Part shown: positions 53,594 through 61,847 of the stretch, piece by piece | How positions within the stretch are numbered: the first letter of the stretch is position 1 | How the letters are laid out: each line of letters starts with the position of its first letter | Assembly: GCA_965203135.1 (NCBI GenBank) | Contig: CBDBBO010000002.1 | Span: 1 to 64,000, forward strand | Reading direction: 5' to 3' | Source of the DNA: CATOSD01 sp965203135 | GTDB lineage: Bacteria; Chloroflexota; Dehalococcoidia; Lucifugimonadales; CATOSD01 | Length of the DNA stretch: 64,000 nucleotides | Made by a program: the position numbers and the translations under genes | Notes under the pieces: generated by a model | The model's database searches: none | What the model saw: the letters and a program-made list of their open reading frames with translations, nothing else | Told to the model about the DNA's origin: nothing

Positions 53594-54445
53594 CTAGCTC
53601 ACGCCCTGCTCGGCCAGGTAGTCGTGCAGCCTCTGGAGCGCGCGGCTGTTCTCCTCCAGCGTGAAGCCGTCGACCTTGTACTCCTGCTTCGCGCTCATGC
53701 CGTCCACCGCGCCCAGATCGACCGTGCGACGGACCAGGTCCTGCTCTTCCTCGATGCTGGGAAGCAGGTTGCGCCCGCTCAACTTGGAAATGGACGCCGC
53801 CAGCCCGTAGCCGCCCCAGTTGGACACGCTGCTTATCACCAGCTTGCTCACCTGCGTCACGCACGGAATCTTAACCAGCGTGGGCACCTCGGTCACCTCT
53901 CGGGCCAGGTTGCCCATGCCTATCTCGTTTCCGCCGTCGCCGATTCCAACCGTGTGCGGGTGGCCGGACACCAGGTAGTCTATCCGAGCGTTGTACGCCG
54001 AAATGTCCTGCCCGTGCATGTTGCGGAACAGCCCCTCGTCCGTGAGTCCGCACCGCTCGATGGCGATTACCACGGACGGGTCGATCTCCGACAGCAGTTC
54101 GTCCGCGCGGCGCTTGCTCGCCTCGTCGTCCGCGATCGGAAAGTCCACCACGCGAACGCCGTCCCCCGCGGCCGCCTCCATCAGCGGAACCGACCACTTG
54201 TCGGTCACGTACACCACCTCGTTGCCCAGCTTCCGCAGCGCGTCGCCTATCACAATCGCGCCGGCAGGGCCGTCGGTCTCCACCGCTCCCGCCGCCAGGA
54301 TGTAGAAGCCCGTGATGATGATCGCGGTGCCGGGGTGCTCCAGCACCAGCGCGCCCGCTTGGTCGCAGAAGTCGTCCGGCAGGTGCGCCCTCAGCGCCGA
54401 AATCCCCCGCCGGTCGTTGTCCAGAATGATGTCCTCGATACTCAT
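53594..54445 (-). CDS. DUF4392 protein (D-glutamate cyclase C-terminal-type domain)
   Basis: 283 aa. Features of DUF4392: PGTAIIITGFYILAAGAVETDGPAGAIVIGDAL, VIAIERCGLTDEG, YLVSGHPHTVGIGDGGNEIGMGN. The mammalian D-glutamate cyclase carries this domain fused to DUF1445, and the DUF1445 gene lies just upstream here, so the two gene products probably form one enzyme or pathway converting D-glutamate to 5-oxo-D-proline. ATG at 54445 with AAGGAG six bases upstream; a TTG at 54448 is less likely. Confidence 0.85.
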   Translation of the reverse strand: MSIEDIILDNDRRGISALRAHLPDDFCDQAGALVLEHPGTAIIITGFYILAAGAVETDGPAGAIVIGDALRKLGNEVVYVTDKWSVPLMEAAAGDGVRVVDFPIADDEASKRRADELLSEIDPSVVIAIERCGLTDEGLFRNMHGQDISAYNARIDYLVSGHPHTVGIGDGGNEIGMGNLAREVTEVPTLVKIPCVTQVSKLVISSVSNWGGYGLAASISKLSGRNLLPSIEEEQDLVRRTVDLGAVDGMSAKQEYKVDGFTLEENSRALQRLHDYLAEQGVS

Positions 54446-54475
54446 CAACGGCTCCTTTAGGCCCTATCCGATTAG

Positions 54476-54513
54476 TCCCCTCTCCCTCGACGGGAGAGGG
54501 TTAGGGTGAGGGT
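54476..54513. repeat. REP-A copy 5
   Basis: CCCCTCTCCC-TCGAC-GGGAGAGGGTTAGGGTGAGGG between the two D-glutamate-cyclase-like genes, so it lies inside a probable operon and may reduce read-through or stabilise the upstream RNA. Confidence 0.85.
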
Positions 54514-54530
54514 GAAGAAGAGGGTGCCCC

Positions 54531-55325
54531 CTACAGTACCGCCACGTCCTCATCCTGCATGTCGGTTATGAACATGTACCCCGGCGCGTGCGTGATCATG
54601 AACGGCGGGCGGGACTTCATGGCCACCGCCTGCGGAGTGACGCCGCACGCCCAGAACACCGGCACCTCGCCGTCCTTGATCTCCACCGCCTCACCCATGT
54701 CGGGACTGAACACGTCGCGTATGCCGATCGCGGCGGGATCGCCGACGTGCACCGGCGCTCCGTGCACCGCCGGGAAGCGGGAGGTCACCTGCACCGCGCG
54801 CACCACCTTGTCGTGCGGTATGGGCCGCATCGACACCACCATCGGGCCGGAGAAGCCGCCCGCGGGCGTCGTCTGCATGTTGGTGATGAACATGGGCACC
54901 ACCGTGCCGCAGTCCATGTGACGCAGCGAAATGCCGGCCTTCACCAGCGCCGACTCGAACGAGAAGCTGCACCCCAGCAGGAAGGACACCAGGTCCTCCC
55001 GCCAGAACTCCGACAAGTCCGTAACCTCGTCCGTCAGCTCCCCGTACTGGTAGATGCGGTACTTCGGCACGTCGAACCGCAGGTCCGCGCTGGGGGCGCT
55101 CTGCGCGGGCACGCTGGAGCCGGCCTCCACCACCTCGATCAGCGGGCACGGCTTGGGGTTGCGCTGGCAGAACAGCAGAAAGTCGAACGCCAGGTCCCTC
55201 GGAAGTATGGCAAGGTTCGCCTGGACGTTGCCCGGCGCCATGCCGCTGGTGGTCTGCACCAGCTCGTCGTATCGGAACATCTTGCGCAGGTCGGTCGCGC
55301 TTGTCGGCAAGGCTGATAGCTGCAT
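54531..55325 (-). CDS. DUF1445 putative hydro-lyase (D-glutamate cyclase N-terminal-type)
   Basis: 264 aa, DUF1445 family. TSGMAPGNVQANLAILPRDLAFDFLLFCQRNPKPCPLIEV is its hallmark start, and VSFLLGCSFSFESAL, TNMQTTPAGGFSGPMVVSMRP and VFWACGVTPQAV complete it. Related to the N-terminal half of D-glutamate cyclase. ATG at 55325 follows AGAGGG; the frame open to 55427 is not conserved. Confidence 0.9.
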   Translation of the reverse strand: MQLSALPTSATDLRKMFRYDELVQTTSGMAPGNVQANLAILPRDLAFDFLLFCQRNPKPCPLIEVVEAGSSVPAQSAPSADLRFDVPKYRIYQYGELTDEVTDLSEFWREDLVSFLLGCSFSFESALVKAGISLRHMDCGTVVPMFITNMQTTPAGGFSGPMVVSMRPIPHDKVVRAVQVTSRFPAVHGAPVHVGDPAAIGIRDVFSPDMGEAVEIKDGEVPVFWACGVTPQAVAMKSRPPFMITHAPGYMFITDMQDEDVAVL

Positions 55326-55423
55326 GTGAGTACCCTCTGGCGACTTGCAATCGGGACGGGCGACACACCCGCCGCGCCGCTCGAAACGGCGCAAAAACAG
55401 GTTACTATCGGGCGCGGGGCTAG

Positions 55424-56476
55424 TCAAGAAACGGGCGGCACACCGCCCACAAACAGCGTCGCGTCCCCGAAGCTGTAGAACCGATATCCGCGCTCTATCG
55501 CCTCCCTGTACCGCTTGAGCACCAACTCCCGCCCCGCGAACGCGCTCACCAGCATCAGCAGCGTCGAGCGCGGCAGGTGGAAGTTGGTCAGCAGTCCGTC
55601 GATCACCCGGAAGCGGTGTCCTGGCCGGATGAACAGGTCCGCCCAGCCCGATCCAGCCGAAGCCGGCCCGTTCTCGCCGCCGCCGGACAACGCCACGTGC
55701 TCCAGCAGCCGCGTCGGCGTGGTGCCCACCGCGATCACCCTTCGCCCCTCGCGCTTCGCCGCGTTCACCGCGTCCGCCGCCTCCCCCGACAGTGTGTACC
55801 GCTCCGCGTGCATCTCGTGAGCGTCAGGGTCGTCCGTCTTGACCATCCGGAAGGTGCCCCAGCCCACGTGAAGCGTCACGAACACCGTCTCCACGCCGAC
55901 CCCGCGCAGCTCGTCCAGCACCGCCGGCGTGAAGTGCAGACCCGCCGTTGGCGCGGCCAAGCTGCCCTCGACCCGCGAGTAGACAGTCTGGTAGCGCTCC
56001 CTGTCGACCAGCGGCTCGCGGATGTACGGCGGCAGCGGCATCGCCCCCAGGCGCTCCAGGTTCTCCTCCCCGCGCAGCCGCACGACCCGCGCGCCGCTGT
56101 CCTCCACCTCCTCCACCTCCGCGCTCATCTCGGCTTCCCCACTCGAAAACTCGATGACCGCGCCCGCTCCGAGCCTGCGGCCCGGCCTCACCAGCGCTCG
56201 CCACACCCCCGGCGACAACCTGTCCAGCAGCAGCAGTTCCGCCCTGCCGCCTGTGGTAGCCCGCCGCCCCACCAGACGGGCGGGGATAACCCTGCTGTCG
56301 TTCATCACCAACACGTCGCCGGGCGACATCAGGCCCGGCAGTTCGGAAAATCGGGTATGCAGAGCCGGCGCGCCGTCCAGCGGAACCACCATCAGCCGGG
56401 ACGAGTCCCGCCGCTCCAACGGCGTCTGCGCAATCAGCTCAGGCGGCAGGTCGTAGTCGAAATCCCCGGTGTTCAT
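55424..56476 (-). CDS. queA: tRNA preQ1(34) S-adenosylmethionine ribosyltransferase-isomerase
   Basis: 350 aa, the enzyme that adds the cyclopentene epoxide ring of queuosine using the ribosyl part of SAM. Family marks: DFDYDLPPELIAQTPLERRDSSRLMV, DVLVMNDSRVIPARL, PTAGLHFT, VTLHVGWGTFRMVKTDD, and TNFHLPRSTLLMLVSAFAG near the end. Length normal. It makes epoxyqueuosine; no other queuosine gene is in view. Confidence 0.97.
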   Translation of the reverse strand: MNTGDFDYDLPPELIAQTPLERRDSSRLMVVPLDGAPALHTRFSELPGLMSPGDVLVMNDSRVIPARLVGRRATTGGRAELLLLDRLSPGVWRALVRPGRRLGAGAVIEFSSGEAEMSAEVEEVEDSGARVVRLRGEENLERLGAMPLPPYIREPLVDRERYQTVYSRVEGSLAAPTAGLHFTPAVLDELRGVGVETVFVTLHVGWGTFRMVKTDDPDAHEMHAERYTLSGEAADAVNAAKREGRRVIAVGTTPTRLLEHVALSGGGENGPASAGSGWADLFIRPGHRFRVIDGLLTNFHLPRSTLLMLVSAFAGRELVLKRYREAIERGYRFYSFGDATLFVGGVPPVS

Positions 56477-56489
56477 GCTTCCTTTTGAT

Positions 56490-56520
56490 CCCCTGTCCCG
56501 TCAAGGGAGAGGGTCAGGGG
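56490..56520. repeat. REP-A copy 6
   Basis: Shorter and more diverged copy CCCTGTCCC-GTCAA-GGGAGAGGGTCAGGGG directly before queA's ATG and after the next gene on that strand. Confidence 0.75.
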
Positions 56521-56524
56521 CAGT

Positions 56525-56884
56525 TTACTTTGTGGGCATCATCCGTTGCATGAGCCTATAAGCTCGGCCCCTAAACTCCGGCCAAATCAGCAGCGCCGCG
56601 ATAACCGGGTATATGAACCATGACGCCATCGAAGAGATAAGCCAGAAAACGATAGCCACAATGGGTAGAGTCATGACCAGAACAATGCCAGGGGGATCCT
56701 CAGTGACCGGGTAGTTACTGGGGTTAAGCCGTGGGTCTACAAGTTCAAAAGGACACTCCGCAACGTAACCGAGTGTATTGTCAGCCTCAAACTCGCAACC
56801 CGGAATCGGAAAACCGGCCATCACGTAGGCAGTAAATGCGCCACTTACCAACCATGCAAAGAAGATTAGCTTGACTTTGCTCAT
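56525..56884 (-). CDS. Small membrane protein of unknown function
   Basis: 119 aa. An N-terminal hydrophobic segment (VKLIFFAWLVSGAFTAYVMAGF) is followed by a Cys-containing loop (GCEFEADNTLGYVAECPFEL), which could be disulfide-linked outside the membrane. Two further hydrophobic segments (IVLVMTLPIVAIVFWLIS and WFIYPVIAALLIW) and a basic tail (RMMPTK) follow. No family recognised. Lower GC than the neighbours. Confidence 0.7.
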   Translation of the reverse strand: MSKVKLIFFAWLVSGAFTAYVMAGFPIPGCEFEADNTLGYVAECPFELVDPRLNPSNYPVTEDPPGIVLVMTLPIVAIVFWLISSMASWFIYPVIAALLIWPEFRGRAYRLMQRMMPTK

Positions 56885-56934
56885 TTGAGATGCCTCATAA
56901 GTGGACGGAACCGTTCAGGGCGAGGATTTCCGAT

Positions 56935-56972
56935 CCCCTCTCCCAAGACTGGGAGGAGAGGGTTTAGGGTTG
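56935..56972. repeat. REP-A copy 7
   Basis: CCCCTCTCCC-AAGACT-GGGAGGAGAGGG with a two-base insertion in the right arm and degenerate tail TTTAGGGTTGAG, between folD and the small membrane protein gene. Confidence 0.8.
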
Positions 56973-56990
56973 AGAGCCCGTATCCCACCC

Positions 56991-57890
56991 TCACTCGTCC
57001 AACTCCGGATGCACCGACAGCCGCGCCGCCTTCAGCGTGTTCACCAGCAGCATGGCTATCGTCATGGGACCCACCCCGCCCGGCACCGGCGTTATCGCCG
57101 CCGCCTTGCGCCTCACCGGCCCGTACGCCACGTCGCCCACAAGCCGGTAGCCGCGCTCCCGCTCCGGCGCGTCCACGCGGTTCGTGCCCACGTCTATCAC
57201 CACCGCGCCCTCCTTCACCATGTCCGCCGTGATGAGCCGCGGCTGGCCCATCGCCGCGATGAGGATGTCCGCGCCCCGCGTCACCTCGGCCAGGTTCGCC
57301 GTCCGCGTGTGGCACACCGTGACCGTCGCGTTGGAGCCCGCCAGCCGCTGCATCAGCAGGTTGGCGATGGGCTTGCCCACGATGTTGCTCCTGCCGCACA
57401 CCACCACGTTCTTGCCCGACGGGTCGTTGCCCGTGCGCAGCAGCATCTGCTGTATGCCCGCCGGTGTAGCGGACACGAAGCGCGGCCTGCCCGCCATCAG
57501 ACGCCCCATGTTGTTCGGGTGAAGCCCGTCCACGTCCTTCATCGGGTCTATCGACTCGATGACCGTATTCTCGTCCACGTGGTCCGGCAACGGAAGCTGC
57601 ACCAGTATGCCATGAAACCGGTCATCCTCGTTCAGGTCCGCGACCAGCGACAGCACCTCGTTCTGGGTGGTGTCCGCAGGGCGCAGGAACACCTCCGCGT
57701 ACAGCCCGGCGGCGGTCGCCTCCCGCTGCTTGTTGCGCACGTAAATCGCCGACGCCGGGTCGTCCCCCACCAGCACCGCCGCCAGCCCCGGCGTAACGCC
57801 GTGCTTCTCCTTCATCTCGGCCGCCCCCTCCGCGACCTCTCCCCTGATCTCGGCGGCCATCGCCGCGCCGTCTATTCGCAATGCGGGCAT
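56991..57890 (-). CDS. folD: Methylenetetrahydrofolate dehydrogenase/cyclohydrolase
   Basis: 299-aa bifunctional one-carbon enzyme converting 5,10-methylene- to 10-formyl-tetrahydrofolate. Signature residues: AAVLVGDDPASAIYVRNKQREA (Tyr and Lys of the catalytic site), GILVQLPLP, DPMKDVDGLHPNN, VVVCGRSNIVGKP and TPVPGGVGPMTIAMLL. ATG at 57890 with AGGAGG; the much longer open frame (to 58232) reads through non-coding sequence. Confidence 0.97.
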   Translation of the reverse strand: MPALRIDGAAMAAEIRGEVAEGAAEMKEKHGVTPGLAAVLVGDDPASAIYVRNKQREATAAGLYAEVFLRPADTTQNEVLSLVADLNEDDRFHGILVQLPLPDHVDENTVIESIDPMKDVDGLHPNNMGRLMAGRPRFVSATPAGIQQMLLRTGNDPSGKNVVVCGRSNIVGKPIANLLMQRLAGSNATVTVCHTRTANLAEVTRGADILIAAMGQPRLITADMVKEGAVVIDVGTNRVDAPERERGYRLVGDVAYGPVRRKAAAITPVPGGVGPMTIAMLLVNTLKAARLSVHPELDE

Positions 57891-58240
57891 AGGACGCGCC
57901 TCCTGTCGCGGGCCTTCCGGAGGCCCAGCGTGTTGGCCCCAATTATAGGACGTGACATCACTCCACGCCATTCCGGACCCACTCCGGTGTCTCCCGAACG
58001 CTCCAATGCACACCCCGGCCGCGCTCTCTTCGCCCTCTCCCGACCCATTCGCTCCCCCGCACCCCGAAAAAAACGTCACTTTCCCGCGCCACGCGTTACC
58101 CGTCCCCGTCCCACTCCATCCCCACCCACGGCCACCTCGTGCCTCAAGACTGCGCCATTTCTTCCCACAATTCCGCCCCCAACCCGCGTTTTCGCTACCC
58201 CCATTGCAAATCACGTACATCCGTGCTACCATCGCACACG

Positions 58241-58505
58241 GTAGGGGCGGGTTTCAAGCCCATTTGCTCCAACTAATTCACCGAAAGGCGGCCTGAACGT
58301 CGTTCAATCTACGAAATCAAGGGCAATTTGGCACCAAAACGGGGTATCTCCCGCTTTGTGTCGCTATCCCATCGGTCTGAGTTACCAAGTTTCTGACGAT
58401 TCTGGCGGCTTAGCGGCTGCTGATGCGGCAGAAATCGCGCCAAATGCGGCCGGATCCTAGCTGGAATCGGAATTAGTTGGAGCGAATGGTTTCAAGCCCG
58501 CCTGC
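58241..58505. repeat. REP-C palindrome split by insertion
   Basis: GTAGGGGCGGGTTTCAAGCC at 58241-58260 on the left and GGTTTCAAGCCCGCC from 58488 on the right. Excising 58262-58487 and one copy of GGTTTCAAGCCC gives GGCGGG-TTTCAAG-CCCGCC, a complete hairpin. Confidence 0.75.
58262..58487. mobile_element. 226-bp MITE-like element with 18-bp terminal inverted repeats
   Basis: Left end ATTTGCTCCAACTAATTC, right end GAATTAGTTGGAGCGAAT: 18-bp inverted repeats with one mismatch. Both sides carry GGTTTCAAGCCC (58250-58261 and 58488-58499) as a 12-bp direct repeat, longer than usual target duplications. No open frame inside. Unrelated in sequence to the 198-bp element at 22012. Like it, this one interrupts the loop of a dispersed hairpin. 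Confidence 0.72.
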
Positions 58506-58817
58506 GGGACCGACCCGCCCCGGGCGCCAGTCGGGACGTCTAAGACCGACCACCGCCACCGGCCCGCCCCCCAGTCCTCTTCTGCCACGCGACGGGACGT
58601 TTCTGTGCCAATATGCCCATATCGGCGGGACAGAATGGAGCGCGATCGCGGCCACTCCCAGCTACGGAACACACAGAATATCGCAGAATTGAGCAGATTT
58701 CGTATTCATGCCAAATAAACACCGTTGGCTGCACCCGAAAAACTGACAGCGCGTGAGCACGCGGACTATAATGGCGGCTGCCTGGCCCGCACAGGCCGGA
58801 GGGGAATTTCGAAAGCC

Positions 58818-59255
58818 ATGACGCTCGTCACCGGCGTGGACATCATAGAAATAGGGCGCGTCCGAAGGGTAGCCCGCGAGTACGGCGAGAGATTCGAACG
58901 CCGCATCTACACCGAGGGCGAGATCGCCTTCTGCCGCGGACGCGCCCCCCAGCTTGCGGGTCGGTTCGCCGCGAAGGAGGCCGTGATGAAGGCGCTCGGC
59001 ACCGGCGTTCGCGGCGTGCCCTGGAAGGACATCGAGGTCGTGCGCCGCAGGGGAAGCGCCCCCACCGTGCGCCTGCACCGCAAGGCGCTCGCCCGCGCCG
59101 AGCTGCTCGGAATCGAGCAGCTTGCCATCACTATCTCCCACTCCCGCGACTACGCCGTCGCCATGGTCGTCGCAGAAAGCCGCCACGAAAACACCCTGCC
59201 GGTCACACGAACCCGGCGTCGTCAAGTCCCTTCCCCCTCGCAGGGGGAAGGTTAG
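58818..59255 (+). CDS. acpS: Holo-[acyl-carrier-protein] synthase
   Basis: 145-aa AcpS that moves 4'-phosphopantetheine from CoA to ACP. VTGVDIIEIGRVRRV with the Mg-binding Asp, RFAAKEAVMKALGTG with the catalytic Glu/Lys, and LAITISHSRDYAVAMVVAE are in place. It is longer than usual because the last residues (QVPSPSQGEG) and the TAG stop are encoded by a REP-A repeat that has invaded the 3' end; the ancestral stop was probably upstream. Confidence 0.94.
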   Translation: MTLVTGVDIIEIGRVRRVAREYGERFERRIYTEGEIAFCRGRAPQLAGRFAAKEAVMKALGTGVRGVPWKDIEVVRRRGSAPTVRLHRKALARAELLGIEQLAITISHSRDYAVAMVVAESRHENTLPVTRTRRRQVPSPSQGEG

Positions 59256-59265
59256 GATGGGGGTG
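59226..59265. repeat. REP-A copy 8, overlapping the 3' end of acpS
   Basis: CCCTTCCCCC-TCGCA-GGGGGAAGGTTAGGATGGGGGTGA. Its TTAGG tail provides the acpS stop codon. This variant has the CTTCCCCC arm also seen in copy 3. Confidence 0.85.
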
Positions 59266-59308
59266 ACGACCCGTTCGTCGGACTAGCTCTTAGGAGGAAC
59301 TGAAGAAA

Positions 59309-60235
59309 ATGAAAATCGGAATCTTCATCGGCTCCATGGGGGCCTCATCCGGCCTCATGGGACAGGTCCAGCAGGCCGTCGACGCCGAGAACGACGGCTT
59401 CGACAGCTTCTGGTCCGCCCAGGTCGCCGGCGTGGACGCGCTGACGCTGTTCGCGCTCGCCGGCCAGCGCACCGAGCGCATTCGCATGGGCACCGCCGTC
59501 GTCCCCACCTTCCCGCGCCACCCCGTGATGCTCGCACAACAGGCCCTGACGGCCAACGCCGCCACCGGTGGCCGAATCGACCTCGGCATCGGCCTGTCCC
59601 ACAGACCAACCGTCGAGGAGCGCTGGGGCCTGCCGTTCGAGCGGCCCGCGCGCCACATGAGCGAGTACCTGTCCGTGCTGCGCTCGCTCGTGGAGGGGGG
59701 CAGCGCCCGCTTCGAGGGCGAGATCTTCCGGGTGAACGTCGACATAGACGTCCCAAGCGCCGAGCCGTTCCCCATCCTGGTGGCCGCGCTCGCGCCCCGG
59801 ATGCTCCGCATCGCCGGCCGCCAGGCCGAGGGCACCGTCACCTGGATGGTGGGACCCACTACGCTCCGCACCCACATCGTGCCGCGCATCAGCGCCGCCG
59901 CCGAGGACGCCGGACGCCCCGCGCCCCGCGTATGCGTCGGCCTGCCCATCGCCGTCACCGACGATCCCGTCGGCGCCCGCCTGCGCGCCGCCGAGCACTT
60001 CGGGCGCTACGGCCTGCTGCCCAGCTATCGCCGGATGCTGGACATCGAGGGCGTGGAGAGCCCCGCCGACATAGCCGTGGTTGGCAGCGAGGACGAAGTG
60101 ACCGAGCAGCTTGCCGTTGTCGCCGAAGCCGGCGCGACCGAGCTGCTGGCGTCCATATTCCCCCACGGCGACGACGAGGAGGCTTCCGTCGCTCGTACCC
60201 GGGCGCTGGTCAAGTCCCTCATCGGCAAGCTCTGA
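59309..60235 (+). CDS. LLM-class (F420-dependent type) oxidoreductase
   Basis: 308-aa luciferase-like TIM-barrel protein. KIGIFIGSMGASSGLMGQVQQAVDAENDGFDSFWSAQ, TAVVPTFPRHPVMLAQQALT, GRIDLGIGLSHRPTVE and WMVGP are typical of the F420-binding LLM group. The deazaflavin cofactor is inferred from family. The substrate is unknown. ATG at 59309, co-directional with acpS and nnrD; 14 bases separate it from nnrD. Confidence 0.9.
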   Translation: MKIGIFIGSMGASSGLMGQVQQAVDAENDGFDSFWSAQVAGVDALTLFALAGQRTERIRMGTAVVPTFPRHPVMLAQQALTANAATGGRIDLGIGLSHRPTVEERWGLPFERPARHMSEYLSVLRSLVEGGSARFEGEIFRVNVDIDVPSAEPFPILVAALAPRMLRIAGRQAEGTVTWMVGPTTLRTHIVPRISAAAEDAGRPAPRVCVGLPIAVTDDPVGARLRAAEHFGRYGLLPSYRRMLDIEGVESPADIAVVGSEDEVTEQLAVVAEAGATELLASIFPHGDDEEASVARTRALVKSLIGKL

Positions 60236-60249
60236 GCGGGCGCCGCTCG

Positions 60250-61836
60250 ATGGCCGTCCCCCCGCCGACCGTCAAGGTCGTGTCCGCCGCACAGATGCGC
60301 CGAATCGAGGACCGCTCCGAAGTGGCCGGAGTGTCCAAGGACACCCTCATGGAGAACGCGGGACTGGAAGTCGCCCGCGCCGTGCGCCGCCGCCTGGGCC
60401 ACCTGCCGGGCGTCCGCGTGTTGGTGCTTGTCGGCCCGGGCAACAACGGCGGCGACGGCCTTGTCGCCGCCCGCCACCTGCACCGCTGGGGCGCTTGTGT
60501 GCTCGCCTACCTCTGCGGTCGCAGGCCGTCCCCGGACCCGAAGCTGGACTCCCTGCGCGAGCTCGGAACGCCCGTCGTCCGTGCCTCCGACGACGAGGAC
60601 TTGGCCCTGCTCCGCGAGTGGCTGTCCCTGGCCCACGCGGTGGTGGACTCCGTTCTCGGCACCGGCCGCTCCCGGCCCATTGAGGGCGCGCTGGCTTCGA
60701 TTCTCGACGAGGTTTCGCGCTCGCGGTCGAGCCGGCGCGACCTGCCGCTGCTCGCGCTGGACGTCCCCACTGGCCTGGACGCCGACACCGGCGCGCTCGA
60801 CCCGCTCACGCCTCGGCCCGACGTGACCCTCGCCCCCGGCTACCCCAAGCTCGGCATGTTCGCCCTGCCCGGCGCGGAGAGCGTCGGCGCGCTGGAGGTG
60901 CTGGACATCGGCCTGCCGCCCGGCCTGGACGACGACGTTCAGGTAGAGTTGATGACCGCCGCTTCCGCCGCTCGGCTCGCTCCGCCCAGGTCTCTCGCCG
61001 CCCACAAGGGCAGCTTTGGCCGCGCGCTCATCGTCGCAGGCTCACCCAACTACGTCGGCGCGGCCCGCCTCGCCGCCCTCGCCGCAACGCGCGTCGGAGC
61101 CGGCCTCGTCACGCTGGCCATCCCCGCCACACTTCAGCCCTCCGTCGCGACGGGCGCCACCGAGCCCACCTTCATCCCGCTGCCGGAGGCCTCCCCCGGA
61201 TTCGCCGACCCCGAGCGTGCCGCGCCTCTGCTCCTGGACGCGATGCCAGACTACGACTCGCTGCTCGTCGGCTGCGGCCTCGGCCAGGACGAGCGCACCC
61301 GCGACCTGCTGGAGCGGCTGCTTCTAAGTGGCGCGCCGCTGCCCCCTGCGGTCGTGGACGCCGACGCCCTCAACTTCCTCGCCAGCCGCGGCGACGGCTG
61401 GAGCGAGTTCTTCACACAGGGAGCCGTGCTGACGCCGCACCCCGGCGAGATGTCGCGCCTGACGAATGAGCCGTCGGCCCGCCTCCAGGCCGACCGCGTC
61501 GCCTCGGCCACGAACGCCGCTGCGGCCTGGGGCAAGGTGGTTGCGCTCAAAGGGGCCTTCACCGTCGTCGCCGCCCCCGACGGCCGCGTCGCGCTGTCAC
61601 CCTTTGCCAATCCCGGCCTCGCCTCCGCGGGCACCGGCGACGTGCTTGCTGGCGCCATGGCTGGCCTGCTCGCGCAGGGCGTAGCCCTGTTCGACGCGGC
61701 CACCCTGGGCGTGTACCTGCACGGCGCGGCAGGCGAGCGCGTGCGCGCCGAACTGGGCGACGCCGGGATGGTAGCCACCGACCTGCTGCCGGAACTGCCC
61801 AGGGCCATACGCGCCCTGGCCGGGTCGCGCGGGTAG
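60250..61836 (+). CDS. nnr: Bifunctional NAD(P)H-hydrate epimerase/dehydratase
   Basis: 528-aa repair enzyme for damaged NAD(P)H. The epimerase half (YjeF-N) has MENAGLEVARAV, VLVGPGNNGGDGLVAARHL and LDVPTGLDADTG. The dehydratase half (YjeF-C) has HKGSFGRALIVAGSPNYVGAARLAA, VVDADALNFLA, LTPHPGEMSRL, and NPGLASAGTGDVLAGAMAGLLAQG. ATG at 60250 with no strong ribosome site; translation may be coupled to the preceding gene. Confidence 0.96.
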   Translation: MAVPPPTVKVVSAAQMRRIEDRSEVAGVSKDTLMENAGLEVARAVRRRLGHLPGVRVLVLVGPGNNGGDGLVAARHLHRWGACVLAYLCGRRPSPDPKLDSLRELGTPVVRASDDEDLALLREWLSLAHAVVDSVLGTGRSRPIEGALASILDEVSRSRSSRRDLPLLALDVPTGLDADTGALDPLTPRPDVTLAPGYPKLGMFALPGAESVGALEVLDIGLPPGLDDDVQVELMTAASAARLAPPRSLAAHKGSFGRALIVAGSPNYVGAARLAALAATRVGAGLVTLAIPATLQPSVATGATEPTFIPLPEASPGFADPERAAPLLLDAMPDYDSLLVGCGLGQDERTRDLLERLLLSGAPLPPAVVDADALNFLASRGDGWSEFFTQGAVLTPHPGEMSRLTNEPSARLQADRVASATNAAAAWGKVVALKGAFTVVAAPDGRVALSPFANPGLASAGTGDVLAGAMAGLLAQGVALFDAATLGVYLHGAAGERVRAELGDAGMVATDLLPELPRAIRALAGSRG

Positions 61837-61847
61837 GGGAGTATCCG

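Larger units (their letters stand above)
57891..58817. other. Intergenic region folD-acpS, with a MITE-like element
   Basis: More than 900 bases without a supported gene. The first ~350 bases are GC-rich with long C-tracts and no domain-like frame. A MITE-like element occupies 58262-58487. After it lies the second half of a GGCGGG-type palindrome and then about 300 bases that become A/T-rich before acpS. No RNA gene was seen. Confidence 0.7.
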
